Shown here: in pieces, positions 48,865-57,490 of the stretch
How the letters are laid out: the number at the start of each line of letters is the position of its first letter
Position numbering within the stretch: position 1 is the first letter of the stretch
From: Sphingomonas sp. SORGH_AS_0879
Lineage (GTDB): Bacteria > Pseudomonadota > Alphaproteobacteria > Sphingomonadales > Sphingomonadaceae
Length of the DNA stretch: 64,000 nt
Assembly (NCBI RefSeq): GCF_030819175.1
Contig: NZ_JAUTBJ010000002.1
Coordinates: 444,001-508,000, forward strand
Direction: 5' to 3'
Translations under genes and position numbers: made by a program
The notes under the pieces: generated by a model
Seen by the model: only the letters and a program-made list of their open reading frames with translations
Database searches by the model: none
Told to the model about the DNA's origin: nothing

Positions 48865-49149
48865 ATGACCGATATCACCACCGCACCGATCGCCGATCAG
48901 ATCACCGCCCGCCTGACGGCGGCGCTGTCGCCCACTTTGCTCGAAGTCATCAACGAAAGCGCGATGCATCGCGGCCATCTGGGCGATGACGGCACGGGCG
49001 AGAGCCATTTCCGCGTCATCGTCGAATCGCCGCTTTTCGCCGGCCAGTCGCGCGTCGCCCGCCAGCGTCTGGTGAACCGCGCGCTCGCCGATCTGTTGTC
49101 CGAGCGTATCCATGCGCTGGCGATCAGCGCGAAGGCACCCGGAGAATAA
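48865..49149 (+). CDS. bolA: BolA-family protein
   Basis: The 94-residue protein contains the BolA fold with the conserved ESHFRVIVESPLFAGQSRVARQRLVNRAL helix-strand region and invariant His. BolA proteins partner monothiol glutaredoxins in iron-sulfur trafficking and stress. The ATG at 48865 is chosen over longer frames that run antisense into the J-domain gene. A GST gene follows after 4 bp, forming a bolA-GST-NUDIX-pirin run. Confidence 0.9.
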   Translation: MTDITTAPIADQITARLTAALSPTLLEVINESAMHRGHLGDDGTGESHFRVIVESPLFAGQSRVARQRLVNRALADLLSERIHALAISAKAPGE

Positions 49150-49153
49150 GCGA

Positions 49154-49846
49154 ATGTCCTATGACCTATGGTACTGGCCCGGCCTGCCGGGACGTGGCGA
49201 GTTCGTCCGGCTGGTGCTGGAGGCCGCGGGTCTTCCCTACCGCGACCGTGGCCCGGAAGAGGGGGCCGAGGCGCTGCTCGCCGATATGGAGCGGGGCGAG
49301 CGCCCGCCCTTCGCGCCGCCCTATCTGCGGGTCGAGGGACAGGCGATCGCCCAGGTCGCCAACATCCTGCACTGGCTGACCGAGCGGCATGATCTCGCGC
49401 CGCAGGCCGACCGAGTCTGGCTCCTCCAGCTGCAACTGACGATCAGCGACATGGTGGCGGAGGTGCACAACGTGCATCACCCGGTCGCGACCGGCACCTA
49501 TTATCATGAACAGAAGCCCGAGGCCGCCCGCGCCGCCCAACAGTTCGGCAAGGACCGTATCCCCAAATTCCTCGGCTATTTCGAGCGTTCGCTGGACGGC
49601 CGGGACTGGATGGCGGGCGGCCGCTGGTCGCCGGTCGACACCTCGCTGTTCCAGTTGATCGAGGGTCTGCGCTACATGTTTCCGAAGCGGATGGCGGCGG
49701 TCGAGGGGGATTATCCCGCGCTGATCGCGCTTCACGACCGGGTGAAGACGCTGCCCGCTATCGCCGCCTATCTAGACAGCGACCGCCGACAGGCGTTCAA
49801 TGAGGATGGAATTTTCCGCCATTACCCGGAGCTTGATGCCGCATGA
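49154..49846 (+). CDS. Glutathione S-transferase-like protein
   Basis: The 230-residue protein has an N-terminal thioredoxin-like half (YDLWYWPGLPGRGEFVRLVLEAAGLPYRD, then GQAIAQVANILHWLTERHDL, the GSH-binding loop) and a helical C-terminal half (about 90-220). It probably conjugates or isomerises electrophiles with glutathione. The ATG at 49154 lies 4 bp after bolA; the stop overlaps the NUDIX start as ATGA (49843-49846). Confidence 0.88.
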   Translation: MSYDLWYWPGLPGRGEFVRLVLEAAGLPYRDRGPEEGAEALLADMERGERPPFAPPYLRVEGQAIAQVANILHWLTERHDLAPQADRVWLLQLQLTISDMVAEVHNVHHPVATGTYYHEQKPEAARAAQQFGKDRIPKFLGYFERSLDGRDWMAGGRWSPVDTSLFQLIEGLRYMFPKRMAAVEGDYPALIALHDRVKTLPAIAAYLDSDRRQAFNEDGIFRHYPELDAA

Positions 49847-50304
49847 TTCGCCAGCCCCGTCCCGCCGCGCGCATCCTGCTGGTCGATGCGGTCGGACGGA
49901 CGCTGATGTTCCGTTTCACCCCCGATGATCGCCCGCCCTTTTGGTGCACGCCCGGCGGCGCGGTCGATCCCGGCGAGACTTACGAGGACGCCGCCCGTCG
50001 CGAATTGCTGGAGGAAACCGGGCTCGACCGCGATTGCGGGCCGCAGGTCGCAAGGCGTCAGGTCGAGTTCCGCACCATCGAGGGTGTCGAGGTCGAGGCG
50101 GACGAGCGCTACTTCCGCGTCGACATCGATGCGCATGAGGTGACGGGCGCGGGCCACACCGCGCTCGAACAGCGGGTCATGCAGAGCTGGCGCTGGTTCT
50201 CCCGCGCCGAACTGGCGGCACATGCCGAACCCTATTTCCCGACCGACCTGATCGACTTGCTCGACGCGACGGAGCCGACCCCTACGGAGCAAAGATATGT
50301 TTGA
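49843..50304 (+). CDS. NUDIX hydrolase
   Basis: The 153-residue protein carries a full Nudix box GGAVDPGETYEDAARREL-LEETGL (about 43-66). This family hydrolyses nucleoside diphosphates linked to another group; the exact substrate is not readable. Translation is coupled at both ends: the start overlaps the GST stop, and the last 8 bp overlap the pirin gene start. Confidence 0.93.
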   Translation: MIRQPRPAARILLVDAVGRTLMFRFTPDDRPPFWCTPGGAVDPGETYEDAARRELLEETGLDRDCGPQVARRQVEFRTIEGVEVEADERYFRVDIDAHEVTGAGHTALEQRVMQSWRWFSRAELAAHAEPYFPTDLIDLLDATEPTPTEQRYV

Positions 50305-51196
50305 CGATTTCCTGCTGCGCACCCTGCAACCCTCGACGCATGATCTGGGCGGGTTCAAGGTGCACCGCACGCTCCCCAACAAGGAGCGGACGATGGTCGG
50401 CCCCTTCCTGTTCTTCGACCAGATGGGCCCGGCGCAACTGCTGCCCGGCTCCGGCATCGATGTGCGGCCGCATCCGCATATCAACCTGGCGACCGTCACC
50501 TATCTGTTCGACGGCGCGATCGGGCACCGCGATTCGCTGGGCACGAACCTGGTGATCGAGCCGGGTGCGGTGAACCTGATGACGGCGGGCCACGGCATCG
50601 TCCATTCCGAACGCTCGCCGAGCGAGGCCCGGCCGCAGGGGCCGAAGCTTTCGGGCATCCAGACCTGGCTGGCGCTTCCGGAAGCGCAGGAGGAAATGGA
50701 CCCGGCGTTCGAGCATGTCCCCGCCGGTGCACTGCCCAAGATCGAGGGGCAGGGCGCGACCGCACGGATCATCATGGGCTCGCTATGGGGCGAGCGGGCG
50801 CCGACCACGACCTATGCGGGCACCATCTATGCCGACATCGCGCTGGAGCCGGGCGGGAGCATACCGATCGATGCGAGCGCGGAGGAGCGCGCGGTCTATT
50901 GCGCGCTGGGCGAGGCGAGCCTGGAGGGCATGACGCTGGAGCCGCAGCGGCTCTACATCCTGAAGCCCGGGATCGCGGCGACGCTGCGGTCGGAAGGCGG
51001 CGGGCGGGTGATGCTGTGCGGCGGCGATGCCTTCACCACGCCCCGGCATGTCTGGTGGAATTTCGTCTCCTCCCGCCGCGAGCGGATCGAGGAGGCCAAG
51101 CGGGCGTGGAAGGCGCGGGAATTTCCGACCGTGCCGGGCGATGACCTGGAGCGGATCGAGATACCGGAGGTGCCGAAGACGGTGAGTTATCCGTGA
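50297..51196 (+). CDS. Pirin-family protein 1
   Basis: The 299-residue bicupin has the pirin metal motif VRPHPHINLATVTYLFDGAIGHRDSLG and GHGIVHSERSP in the N-terminal cupin, and a Pirin_C domain with FVSSRRERIEEAKRAWK near the end. Pirins bind Fe and some oxidise quercetin or act as redox-sensing coregulators. It starts inside the NUDIX stop region (8-bp overlap) and is the last gene in the bolA unit. A repeat-rich spacer follows. A second, shorter pirin lies at 52.3 kb. Confidence 0.93.
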   Translation: MFDDFLLRTLQPSTHDLGGFKVHRTLPNKERTMVGPFLFFDQMGPAQLLPGSGIDVRPHPHINLATVTYLFDGAIGHRDSLGTNLVIEPGAVNLMTAGHGIVHSERSPSEARPQGPKLSGIQTWLALPEAQEEMDPAFEHVPAGALPKIEGQGATARIIMGSLWGERAPTTTYAGTIYADIALEPGGSIPIDASAEERAVYCALGEASLEGMTLEPQRLYILKPGIAATLRSEGGGRVMLCGGDAFTTPRHVWWNFVSSRRERIEEAKRAWKAREFPTVPGDDLERIEIPEVPKTVSYP

Positions 51197-51207
51197 GGAT
51201 GTTCAAG

Positions 51208-51310
51208 CCCCTCTCCCGGTAGGGGTGGTGAGGGGCAAGGGCCGCGAGTGCTGGTCCCGGTGAAATCCTTTGCCCTCCCCCGGCCCCTCGCGCTTGCGGG
51301 AGGGGAGAGT
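51208..51310. repeat. GC-rich inverted repeat of CCCTCTCCC type
   Basis: CCCCTCTCCCGGTAGGGG... at the left and ...CGCGCTTGCGGGAGGGGAGAG at the right can fold into a long interrupted stem just after the pirin stop. It may act as a terminator, but it has no T-run. Confidence 0.6.
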
Positions 51311-51333
51311 GTGTGGAGAGGTTTCAGCGTGGC

Positions 51334-51412
51334 CTTCGACTTCGCTCAGGCTGAACGGAGGTTGGAATACCGGCCTGATTCCCCGCCCCGTTCAGGCTGA
51401 GCGAAGTCGAAG
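51334..51412. repeat. REP-like inverted repeat, copy 5
   Basis: Arms at 51334-51358 and 51388-51412 with a 29-bp loop are nearly perfect complements over 25 bp and have the same core as the other copies. Confidence 0.85.
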
Positions 51413-51540
51413 GCCATGGGAAAAGGCACCCCCCAGTCTCGATCCGCGATACAGGTCCCGCAAATGGTCGAGCCCAAACCTCCGTATGGTTTCGCGGTGC
51501 CGTCAAAGCGCCGAAAAGAGGCCATCGGAAGGAGCGCGCG

Positions 51541-52209
51541 ATGCCATTCAGTTCTTGCAGCCAGGATGCGGGTCAGCGGACCGGTGCCGTCATTCCTTTC
51601 GGGGCGCTCGACGCGGGCGGCGCGCAGGAGGCCAATCATCGGATCGCGAACAGCCTGCAACTGGTTTCGGCGATGTTGTCCTCGCAGGTCCGCGAACTGG
51701 CGGACCCGATCGCCCGGGATGCGTTGGACCGCTCGGTGCAGCGGGTCGCGGCGATCGCCGGTGTCCATCGCCAACTCTATCTTTCGCAGGAACGCGATCG
51801 GGTCGACATTGCCGGCTACCTCGTCGATCTGGTGGAGGGCCTGCGGCGCAGCTTCTCGGCGGACGCCCGCCATCGCCGCATCGACCTGGAGGTCGAGCCC
51901 GCGGTCGTGCCCGCCAGCTTCGCGGCGATCATCGGCGTCGTCGTGACCGAATTGGTCATCAATGCCTGCAAGCACGCCTACCATCCCGACCAGCCCGGCG
52001 GGATCGAGGTGATCGTGACCACGGGGCCGGAGCGCATCTTCTCGCTCCTCGTCCGCGACCATGGCCATGGCAGGCCAGCGGATGCGCGATCCGACGGGCT
52101 GGGGGATCGTCTGCTCGAACTGATGGCCCGGCGGCTCAAGGCGCGGGGCGGCTATTCGGAGGGTCGCGCGGGAACGACCTATATGATGACCGGCCTCATC
52201 CCGGCGTGA
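51541..52209 (+). CDS. HWE/HisKA_2-type sensor histidine kinase, short
   Basis: The 222-residue soluble kinase has an HisKA_2-type phospho-acceptor helix (EANHRIANSLQLVSAML, His near residue 34) and a C-terminal HATPase domain (VTELVINACKHAYHPDQPGG, then RDHGHG). It has no membrane helix and no sensory domain, so input must come from a partner or from its ~28 N-terminal residues. No response regulator is next to it. In alphaproteobacteria such kinases often feed the general stress response (PhyR/EcfG); that link is inference. Confidence 0.85.
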   Translation: MPFSSCSQDAGQRTGAVIPFGALDAGGAQEANHRIANSLQLVSAMLSSQVRELADPIARDALDRSVQRVAAIAGVHRQLYLSQERDRVDIAGYLVDLVEGLRRSFSADARHRRIDLEVEPAVVPASFAAIIGVVVTELVINACKHAYHPDQPGGIEVIVTTGPERIFSLLVRDHGHGRPADARSDGLGDRLLELMARRLKARGGYSEGRAGTTYMMTGLIPA

Positions 52210-52254
52210 CCTTGTCCGCCGCCGGGCCGCCCGACGCCCTCGCATTCCATGGCA

Positions 52255-52288
52255 AGGGGAGGCCGGGCGGCGATGCCCGACCTCCCCT
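52255..52288. terminator. Shared hairpin between convergent genes
   Basis: AGGGGAGG-CCGGGC pairs with GCCCG-ACCTCCCCT around a short loop, between the kinase (ends 52209) and pirin 2 (ends 52314). It could stop both. Confidence 0.6.
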
Positions 52289-52313
52289 CTCTGCCTTTCG
52301 ACCCGGTTGCGGA

Positions 52314-53012
52314 TCAGGCGGCGTCGACCATGACGACTTCGCTGTCCTCGATCGCCGTCACGCGGATCACATCCTGATCCTTGATGGCGGCGCCGTCGCG
52401 TGCGTTGACGGCGATGCCGTCGATCTCGACCGCGCCGGTCGCGGGGACGAGATAGGCGCGACGATCCTTGCCGATCGGATATTCGACGGTTTCCCCGGCC
52501 TTCAGCGTGGCGCCGACCACCCGCGCATCGGTGCGGATCGGCAGCGCGTCCGTGTCGTCGTCGAAGCCCGAGGCGAGGATGACGAACTGTCCGGCGCGTT
52601 CGCCCTTGGGGAAGGGACGGGCGCCCCAGCTCGGCTTTTCGCCGGTGCGGGTGGGCTGGATCCAGATCTGGAAGATCTTCGTCGTGACGTCTTCCTTGTT
52701 ATACTCGGCATGGGCGATGCCGGTGCCCGCGCTCATCACCTGGACGTCGCCCGCTTCCGTGCGGCCCGAATTGCCCAGATTGTCCTGATGGGTGATCGCC
52801 CCCTCGCGGACATAGGTGATGATTTCCATGTCGCGGTGCGGGTGGGGCGGAAAGCCGGACTGCGGCGCGATGGTGTCGTCGTTCCACACGCGCAGATTGC
52901 CCCAGCTCGTGCGGGCGGGATCATAATAGTTGGCGAACGAGAAATGATGCTTGGCGTCGAGCCAGCCGTGGTTGGCACCGCCGAGGCTGCTGAAGGGGCG
53001 AAGTTCGATCAT
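52314..53012 (-). CDS. Pirin-family protein 2 (YhaK/YhhW-like)
   Basis: The 232-residue protein is of the quercetinase-like pirin group: MIELRPFSSLGGANHGWLDAKHHFSFANYYDP, the metal site PPHPHRDMEIITYVREGAITHQDNLG and GTGIAHAEYN, and a C-terminal cupin typical of YhhW/YhaK. Possible roles are flavonoid dioxygenase or redox-sensing protein. ATG 53012 is chosen by family start. It diverges from the LysR-TMEM175 gene with 112 bp between starts, the usual placement of a LysR target. Confidence 0.92.
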   Translation of the reverse strand: MIELRPFSSLGGANHGWLDAKHHFSFANYYDPARTSWGNLRVWNDDTIAPQSGFPPHPHRDMEIITYVREGAITHQDNLGNSGRTEAGDVQVMSAGTGIAHAEYNKEDVTTKIFQIWIQPTRTGEKPSWGARPFPKGERAGQFVILASGFDDDTDALPIRTDARVVGATLKAGETVEYPIGKDRRAYLVPATGAVEIDGIAVNARDGAAIKDQDVIRVTAIEDSEVVMVDAA

Positions 53013-53124
53013 GGCGTTTCTCCGGGGCCGTGCGCTGGATCGTCGGCCGATGACGAGGATGTAGGCGGGCAGGATCGTCCCGATCAGCCGGATAAATTCG
53101 CTCGCTCTTTTCGAGGAAATTGAA

Positions 53125-54645
53125 ATGAGCGAACCGGGCACCCCGACATTCGACCAGCTCCGCATCTTCCTGACGGTGGTGGACACCGGCAGCTTCGCGG
53201 CGGCGGGCCGCAAGCTGAACCGCGCGGTGTCGGTCATCAGCTACGGCATCACCAATTTGGAGGCGCAACTCGGCGTCACGCTGTTCGATCGCGAGGGGAC
53301 GCGGAAGCCCCGGCTGACCGAGGCGGGCCAGGCCGTCCTGGCCGAGGCGCGCATGGTCGCGGGTGGGATCGACGGGCTGAAGGCCAAGGTGAAGGGGCTG
53401 CTCGACGGGCTCGAAGCCGAGGTGAATCTGGCGGTGGACGTCATGCTGCCCGCGCGACGGCTGGGCGAGGTGCTCCGCGCTTTCGCCGCCCGCTTCCCCA
53501 CGGTGACGTTGCGGCTGCATGTCGAGGCACTGGGGGCGGTCGCGGCGCTGGTGCTGGAGGGAAGGGCGGTGGTCGGCCTGTCCGGTCCGCTCGCCAGCGG
53601 GTTCGACGGACTGGAATCCCTGGCGGCGGGAAGCGTCGAGATGGTGCCCGTCGCGGCGCCCGACCATCCGCTCGCGCGATATGACCGCATCCCGCCGGGG
53701 GCCGGGCGCGAGCATGTCCAGCTGGTCCTGACCGACCGGTCGCCCTTGACCGAAGGGCGCGATTTCGCCGTGCTGTCGCCGCGCACATGGCGGCTGGCGG
53801 ACCTGGGCGCCAAGCACCAGTTGCTCCGCGAGGGTATCGGCTGGGGCAACATGCCGCTGCCGTTGATCGCCCCCGATCTGGTCGCGGGCACGCTGAAGCG
53901 GCTGGCGATGCCGGACGATCCCGGCGGCATGTACCGCTTCTGCGGCATCTGGCGCCGCGACACCCCGCCCGGGCCCGCCGCATCCTGGCTGATCGCCGGC
54001 ATATGGTCGAACTCGGCCATGGCGATGGCGATCCGGCGGGTCGGGGCGATGTCTGACCGGCGGGGCGGGATGAGGCCGACGCGGCTGGAGGCGTTCACCG
54101 ACGGCGTCGTCGCGATCATCATCACCATCATGGTCCTGGAACTGAAGGTGCCGACAGGCGGCGATCTCCGCGACCTGGAGGGCATCGCGCCCCTTCTGCT
54201 CGCCTATGTCCTCAGCTTCATCAATGTCGGTCTCTACTGGAACAACCATCATCACATGCTGCACGCGACCGACCGGATCGACGGACGGGTGCTGTGGGCC
54301 AATCTGTTCCTGCTGTTCTGGCTCAGCCTCGTGCCGTTCGTGATACGCTGGCTCGACGACAGCGGCTTCGCGGAGGGGGCCACGGCCGCCTATGGAATCG
54401 TGCTCGGCATGTCCTCGGTCGGGTATCAGCTGACCGAACGGGCGATCATCGCCTGCAACGGACCGGGATCGGCGGTCGCCCGGGCGATCCGTCGCGACGG
54501 GAAGGGATGGGGGAGCATCGCGGTCTATGCCGCGGCCGTGCCGCTCGCCTATGCCAGCCGATGGGTGGCGATCGCCCTGTATGTCGGGGTGGTCGCCCTG
54601 TGGTTCGTCCCGGATCGACGGATCGCCCGAATCCTGGAAGGCTGA
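53125..54645 (+). CDS. LysR-type regulator fused to TMEM175-like channel domain
   Basis: This is one uninterrupted 506-codon frame. Residues 1-60 are a LysR winged helix (FDQLRIFLTVVDTGSFAAAGRKLNRAVSVISYGI). Residues 90-305 are a LysR substrate-binding domain. Residues 316-506 are a full DUF1211/TMEM175 membrane domain (MRPTRLEAFTDGVVAIIITIMVLELKVP, NHHHMLHATDRIDGRVLWANL, WLSLVPFVIRWL) with about six hydrophobic segments. These are normally separate proteins: a regulator and a K+ channel-like protein. An internal ATG at 54070 after GGGGCGGG could also start the channel alone. A lost stop codon or a true membrane-tethered regulator are both possible. Confidence 0.85.
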   Translation: MSEPGTPTFDQLRIFLTVVDTGSFAAAGRKLNRAVSVISYGITNLEAQLGVTLFDREGTRKPRLTEAGQAVLAEARMVAGGIDGLKAKVKGLLDGLEAEVNLAVDVMLPARRLGEVLRAFAARFPTVTLRLHVEALGAVAALVLEGRAVVGLSGPLASGFDGLESLAAGSVEMVPVAAPDHPLARYDRIPPGAGREHVQLVLTDRSPLTEGRDFAVLSPRTWRLADLGAKHQLLREGIGWGNMPLPLIAPDLVAGTLKRLAMPDDPGGMYRFCGIWRRDTPPGPAASWLIAGIWSNSAMAMAIRRVGAMSDRRGGMRPTRLEAFTDGVVAIIITIMVLELKVPTGGDLRDLEGIAPLLLAYVLSFINVGLYWNNHHHMLHATDRIDGRVLWANLFLLFWLSLVPFVIRWLDDSGFAEGATAAYGIVLGMSSVGYQLTERAIIACNGPGSAVARAIRRDGKGWGSIAVYAAAVPLAYASRWVAIALYVGVVALWFVPDRRIARILEG

Positions 54646-54673
54646 GCGGCCACCGCTTCGACGGAAAATCGTG

Positions 54674-55849
54674 TCATTCGACCTGCGGCAGCGCGAAGCG
54701 GAATATCGATCCCGCGCTCGCCTTCGAGACATGCTCCAGCGTGCCGCCATGATCCTCCACGATCTGGCGCGAGATACGCAGGCCCAGGCCGAGGCCGGTC
54801 GCCCTGGTCGAATGAAAGCCCTCGAACAGATGCTCCTGGTCGGATGCGGAGATGCCCGGTCCGCTGTCTTCGACCTCGACGACGATCATGCCGCCGTCCC
54901 GCCGACCCCGGACCTTGAGCGCGCGGCTCCAGCAGCGGGCCTCCGCCATGGCCTGTGCGGCGTTCATCATCAGGTTGATCAGCACCTGTCGCAGCTGAAC
55001 GCCGTCCGCCCATACGGAACCCAGGTCGACGGGCAGGTCGAGCGACAGTGTCGCCTGGCGGCTGGCGAATTCCTGTTGCAGGAAGTCGACCGTCTCCTCG
55101 ATCAGGGGCCGGACCGCGCAGCGCGTGCGTTCCTCCCGCTTGTTGGCTGCCATCGCGCGAAGCCGGGCGACCGTCTCCTCCGCCTTGCCCGCGCCGAGCA
55201 CGATCGTGTCGAGACAGTCCTCGACCTGGCGGAGATCGACCTGGGGCTGGCGCAGCCATCGCAGCGCCGCCTGTGCCGATGTCATCATCGCGCTCAGCGG
55301 TTGCCGCACCTCATGCGCGATCGTCGCCGACATGATGCCCAGCGTCGACAGCCGGTCGGCATGGGCCATCCGGGCGCGCAGATGGACCGCATCCTTTTCC
55401 GCCAGCACCTGATCGCTCACATCCACCAGGCCGAAGGTCAGCGCGCCGGGCGGGGCGTCCTCCTCGCGCCAGCTGCTGAAGCGGACATGCAGGGTCGCGC
55501 CGGGGGCCTTGAGAGCAAGCCGTGCCCGGAAACAGGCCTGCGGCTCGGCCGACGCCGCGATGGCCTGGACCAGATGATCCGCCTCGGCAAAGGGCCAGAC
55601 TGCGCCGACCGGAACCGGCAGGTCGCTCTCCGCGAGGCCGAGCATCGTCCCCGCGCGGCAATTCACCGCCACCAGACGGGTTTCCCCGAACAGCCGCCGC
55701 AACAGGTCATGCCGCTTGGCCGTGGTCAGGCCCCGCTCCGCCAGCGCGGTGGCGAGCGCCCCGGCGGCGGTGGCATCGAGCCGCCCGAGCGCGAGGCCCA
55801 TGGCGTCGACCATGCGGCTCGATGCCGTCAGGGGAAGGCGCGGCGGCAT
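54674..55849 (-). CDS. Soluble PAS-type sensor histidine kinase
   Basis: The 391-residue kinase has an N-terminal helical region (about 1-65), a PAS-like sensor (about 65-170) and a HisKA domain with the phospho-acceptor in SATIAHEVRQPLSAMMT. The HATPase_c domain shows NLMMNAAQAM, EDSGPGI and GLGLGLRIS. No membrane helix is seen. ATG 55849 follows GAGGGG; the alpha/beta hydrolase gene ends 7 bp upstream, so it is the last gene of the long minus-strand run. No response regulator is adjacent. Confidence 0.9.
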   Translation of the reverse strand: MPPRLPLTASSRMVDAMGLALGRLDATAAGALATALAERGLTTAKRHDLLRRLFGETRLVAVNCRAGTMLGLAESDLPVPVGAVWPFAEADHLVQAIAASAEPQACFRARLALKAPGATLHVRFSSWREEDAPPGALTFGLVDVSDQVLAEKDAVHLRARMAHADRLSTLGIMSATIAHEVRQPLSAMMTSAQAALRWLRQPQVDLRQVEDCLDTIVLGAGKAEETVARLRAMAANKREERTRCAVRPLIEETVDFLQQEFASRQATLSLDLPVDLGSVWADGVQLRQVLINLMMNAAQAMAEARCWSRALKVRGRRDGGMIVVEVEDSGPGISASDQEHLFEGFHSTRATGLGLGLRISRQIVEDHGGTLEHVSKASAGSIFRFALPQVE

Positions 55850-55856
55850 GGTCCCC

Positions 55857-56678
55857 TCAGTCGGCGATAAACTGCAACAGGTCCTGGTTGAGCCGGTCCT
55901 TGTGCGTGAAGAGCACGCCGTGGGGAGCGCCCTCATAGACCTTGAGGGTCGCATTCGGGAACAGCTCGGCGGCCTGGCGTGCGGTCGCGTCGAAGGGAAC
56001 GAAGGCGTCCTGTTCGCCGTGGATGACCAGCACCGGCACGTCGAAGCCCGCGATGTCGTCGCGATAGTCGGTCGTGGCGCATGCCGTCACCGCATCGTGC
56101 GCGGCCTTGAGCGACCCCTGCAAGGCCATATGGTGGACATGGGCGAGCCTGCCCTCCGAAACCTCGCTGTTCGGATCGTTCGTCGCGAAGAACAGGCGTG
56201 CGAAGCCGCGAAGAAACTCGGCGCGGTCCTCCAGCAAGCCGCTGCGGACATTGTCGAAGACGATCTGCGGCACCCCGCACGGATAATCCTCGCTCTGGCC
56301 CAGCTTGGGGGTGGTCGCGCCGATCAGGACGACGCGCGCCACGCGGGCCGATCCGTGCCGCCCGACATAGCGGGTGACCTCGCCCCCGCCCATGGCATAG
56401 CCGACCAGGGTGACGCGACGCAGATCGAGGTGATCGAGCAGTTCGGCCAGATCGTCGGCGAAGCTGTCGTGATCGTAACCGTCCCAGGGCTGATCCGAGC
56501 GGCCGAAGCCGCGACGGTCGTGCGCGACCACGCGATACCCGTGCGAGGCGAGGAACATCATCTGGTTTTCCCACATGTCCGCGTTCAACGGCCAGCCATG
56601 GGCGAAGACCACCGGATCGCCCGTGCCCCAGTCCTTGTAATAGAGCCGGGTTCCATCCCCAAGGGTCAGCATCGGCAT
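55857..56678 (-). CDS. Alpha/beta hydrolase (chloroperoxidase-like), nucleophile Ser replaced by Ala
   Basis: The 273-residue alpha/beta hydrolase belongs to the cofactor-free haloperoxidase/esterase group: VVFAHGWPLNADMWENQM, DRRGFGRSDQPWDGYD, the nucleophile elbow, HGEQDAFVPFD (acid) and GAPHGVLFTH (histidine). The elbow normally reads GFSMGGGE; here it is GYAMGGGE, with Ala95 (codon GCC at 56396-56394) where the catalytic Ser should be. The rest of the triad is intact. It may be inactive, a binding protein, or use another chemistry. ATG 56678 follows a GGGAGAAAT ribosome site. Confidence 0.9.
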   Translation of the reverse strand: MPMLTLGDGTRLYYKDWGTGDPVVFAHGWPLNADMWENQMMFLASHGYRVVAHDRRGFGRSDQPWDGYDHDSFADDLAELLDHLDLRRVTLVGYAMGGGEVTRYVGRHGSARVARVVLIGATTPKLGQSEDYPCGVPQIVFDNVRSGLLEDRAEFLRGFARLFFATNDPNSEVSEGRLAHVHHMALQGSLKAAHDAVTACATTDYRDDIAGFDVPVLVIHGEQDAFVPFDATARQAAELFPNATLKVYEGAPHGVLFTHKDRLNQDLLQFIAD

Positions 56679-56772
56679 GATATTTCTCCCGTCCCGCACC
56701 CCGAAACTAGCCTGGGCGGGGGATCGGGGCTTCCCCCGATCGGGTGCGTCCTGGCCCACACGAAAGGGTGGA

Positions 56773-57480
56773 TCAGCCCCCGGCGGGCTGGCGCGCGGAC
56801 GGGTGGCGTGTGCAGGCCAGCGTGCCGCCGAATATGGTCGCACCGGCCAGCGCGAGCGGGGCCGCCAGCCCGAAGCTCCGCATCAGGACTGCTCCGAGCA
56901 ACGCCCCGAGGAAGATCGCGAAGACCGCGCCGAGGCGCCGGGACCAGTTCGGGTTGGTGCCGCCGGCCGCCGCCGAGTCCGCCGCGATGCCGGTGATCGT
57001 CAGGGTCAGCACGGTGGTCGTCAGGTCGGGCACCTTGAGCTGGCGGATGGTGGCGTTGCGATAGCCCATCGCGATTGCGGTCAGCGCGATGATCGCAAAG
57101 ACGCGGAGGCGATCGGGCGCGGAGATGTCGAACCCGACCGCGATCAGCGCCGCCGCCCAGAGCAGCCCCGCTTCGATCAGCGCCGACCGGATCAGCCAGC
57201 CGCCGAGCGGCTTTCCGACCTGGCGGCGCGCCATCCGGCCCGCGAGGAGCGCGCCGAGCATGAAGGTGAGGATCGCCGCGACATAGACCGGCCAGTGAAA
57301 GCCGGGCGTCCCCGCCGCGGCAAAGCCCAGGAACACGATATTTCCGGTCATGTTGGCGGTGAACACCTTGCCCAGGCCCAGCACGCTCGCGGCATCGACC
57401 AGCCCGGTCGTCGCCGACAGGAGCAGCAGCAATTTGGGGAGTGGGGAGGGGGAGGTCGCGGGCGCGGCGGCTGGTGCCAT
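56773..57480 (-). CDS. YoaK-family (DUF1275) membrane protein
   Basis: The 235-residue protein has about six hydrophobic segments and the family signature LGKVFTANMTGNIVFLG near residue 40, then LRVFAIIALTAIAMGYRNATIRQLKVPDLTTTVLTLTITG. It is likely an inner-membrane transporter or permease-like protein of unknown substrate. It lies 10 bp after the porin gene, and 94 bp separate it from the next gene, the largest gap inside the run. Confidence 0.9.
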   Translation of the reverse strand: MAPAAAPATSPSPLPKLLLLLSATTGLVDAASVLGLGKVFTANMTGNIVFLGFAAAGTPGFHWPVYVAAILTFMLGALLAGRMARRQVGKPLGGWLIRSALIEAGLLWAAALIAVGFDISAPDRLRVFAIIALTAIAMGYRNATIRQLKVPDLTTTVLTLTITGIAADSAAAGGTNPNWSRRLGAVFAIFLGALLGAVLMRSFGLAAPLALAGATIFGGTLACTRHPSARQPAGG

Positions 57481-57490
57481 GATAGTCTCC

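Larger units (their letters stand above)
51197..51540. other. 344-bp repeat-rich spacer
   Basis: I see no gene. It contains a GC-rich inverted repeat (51208-51310) and REP-like copy 5 (51334-51412), then the promoter side of the sensor kinase gene with a GGAAGGAG ribosome site just before 51541. Confidence 0.68.
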
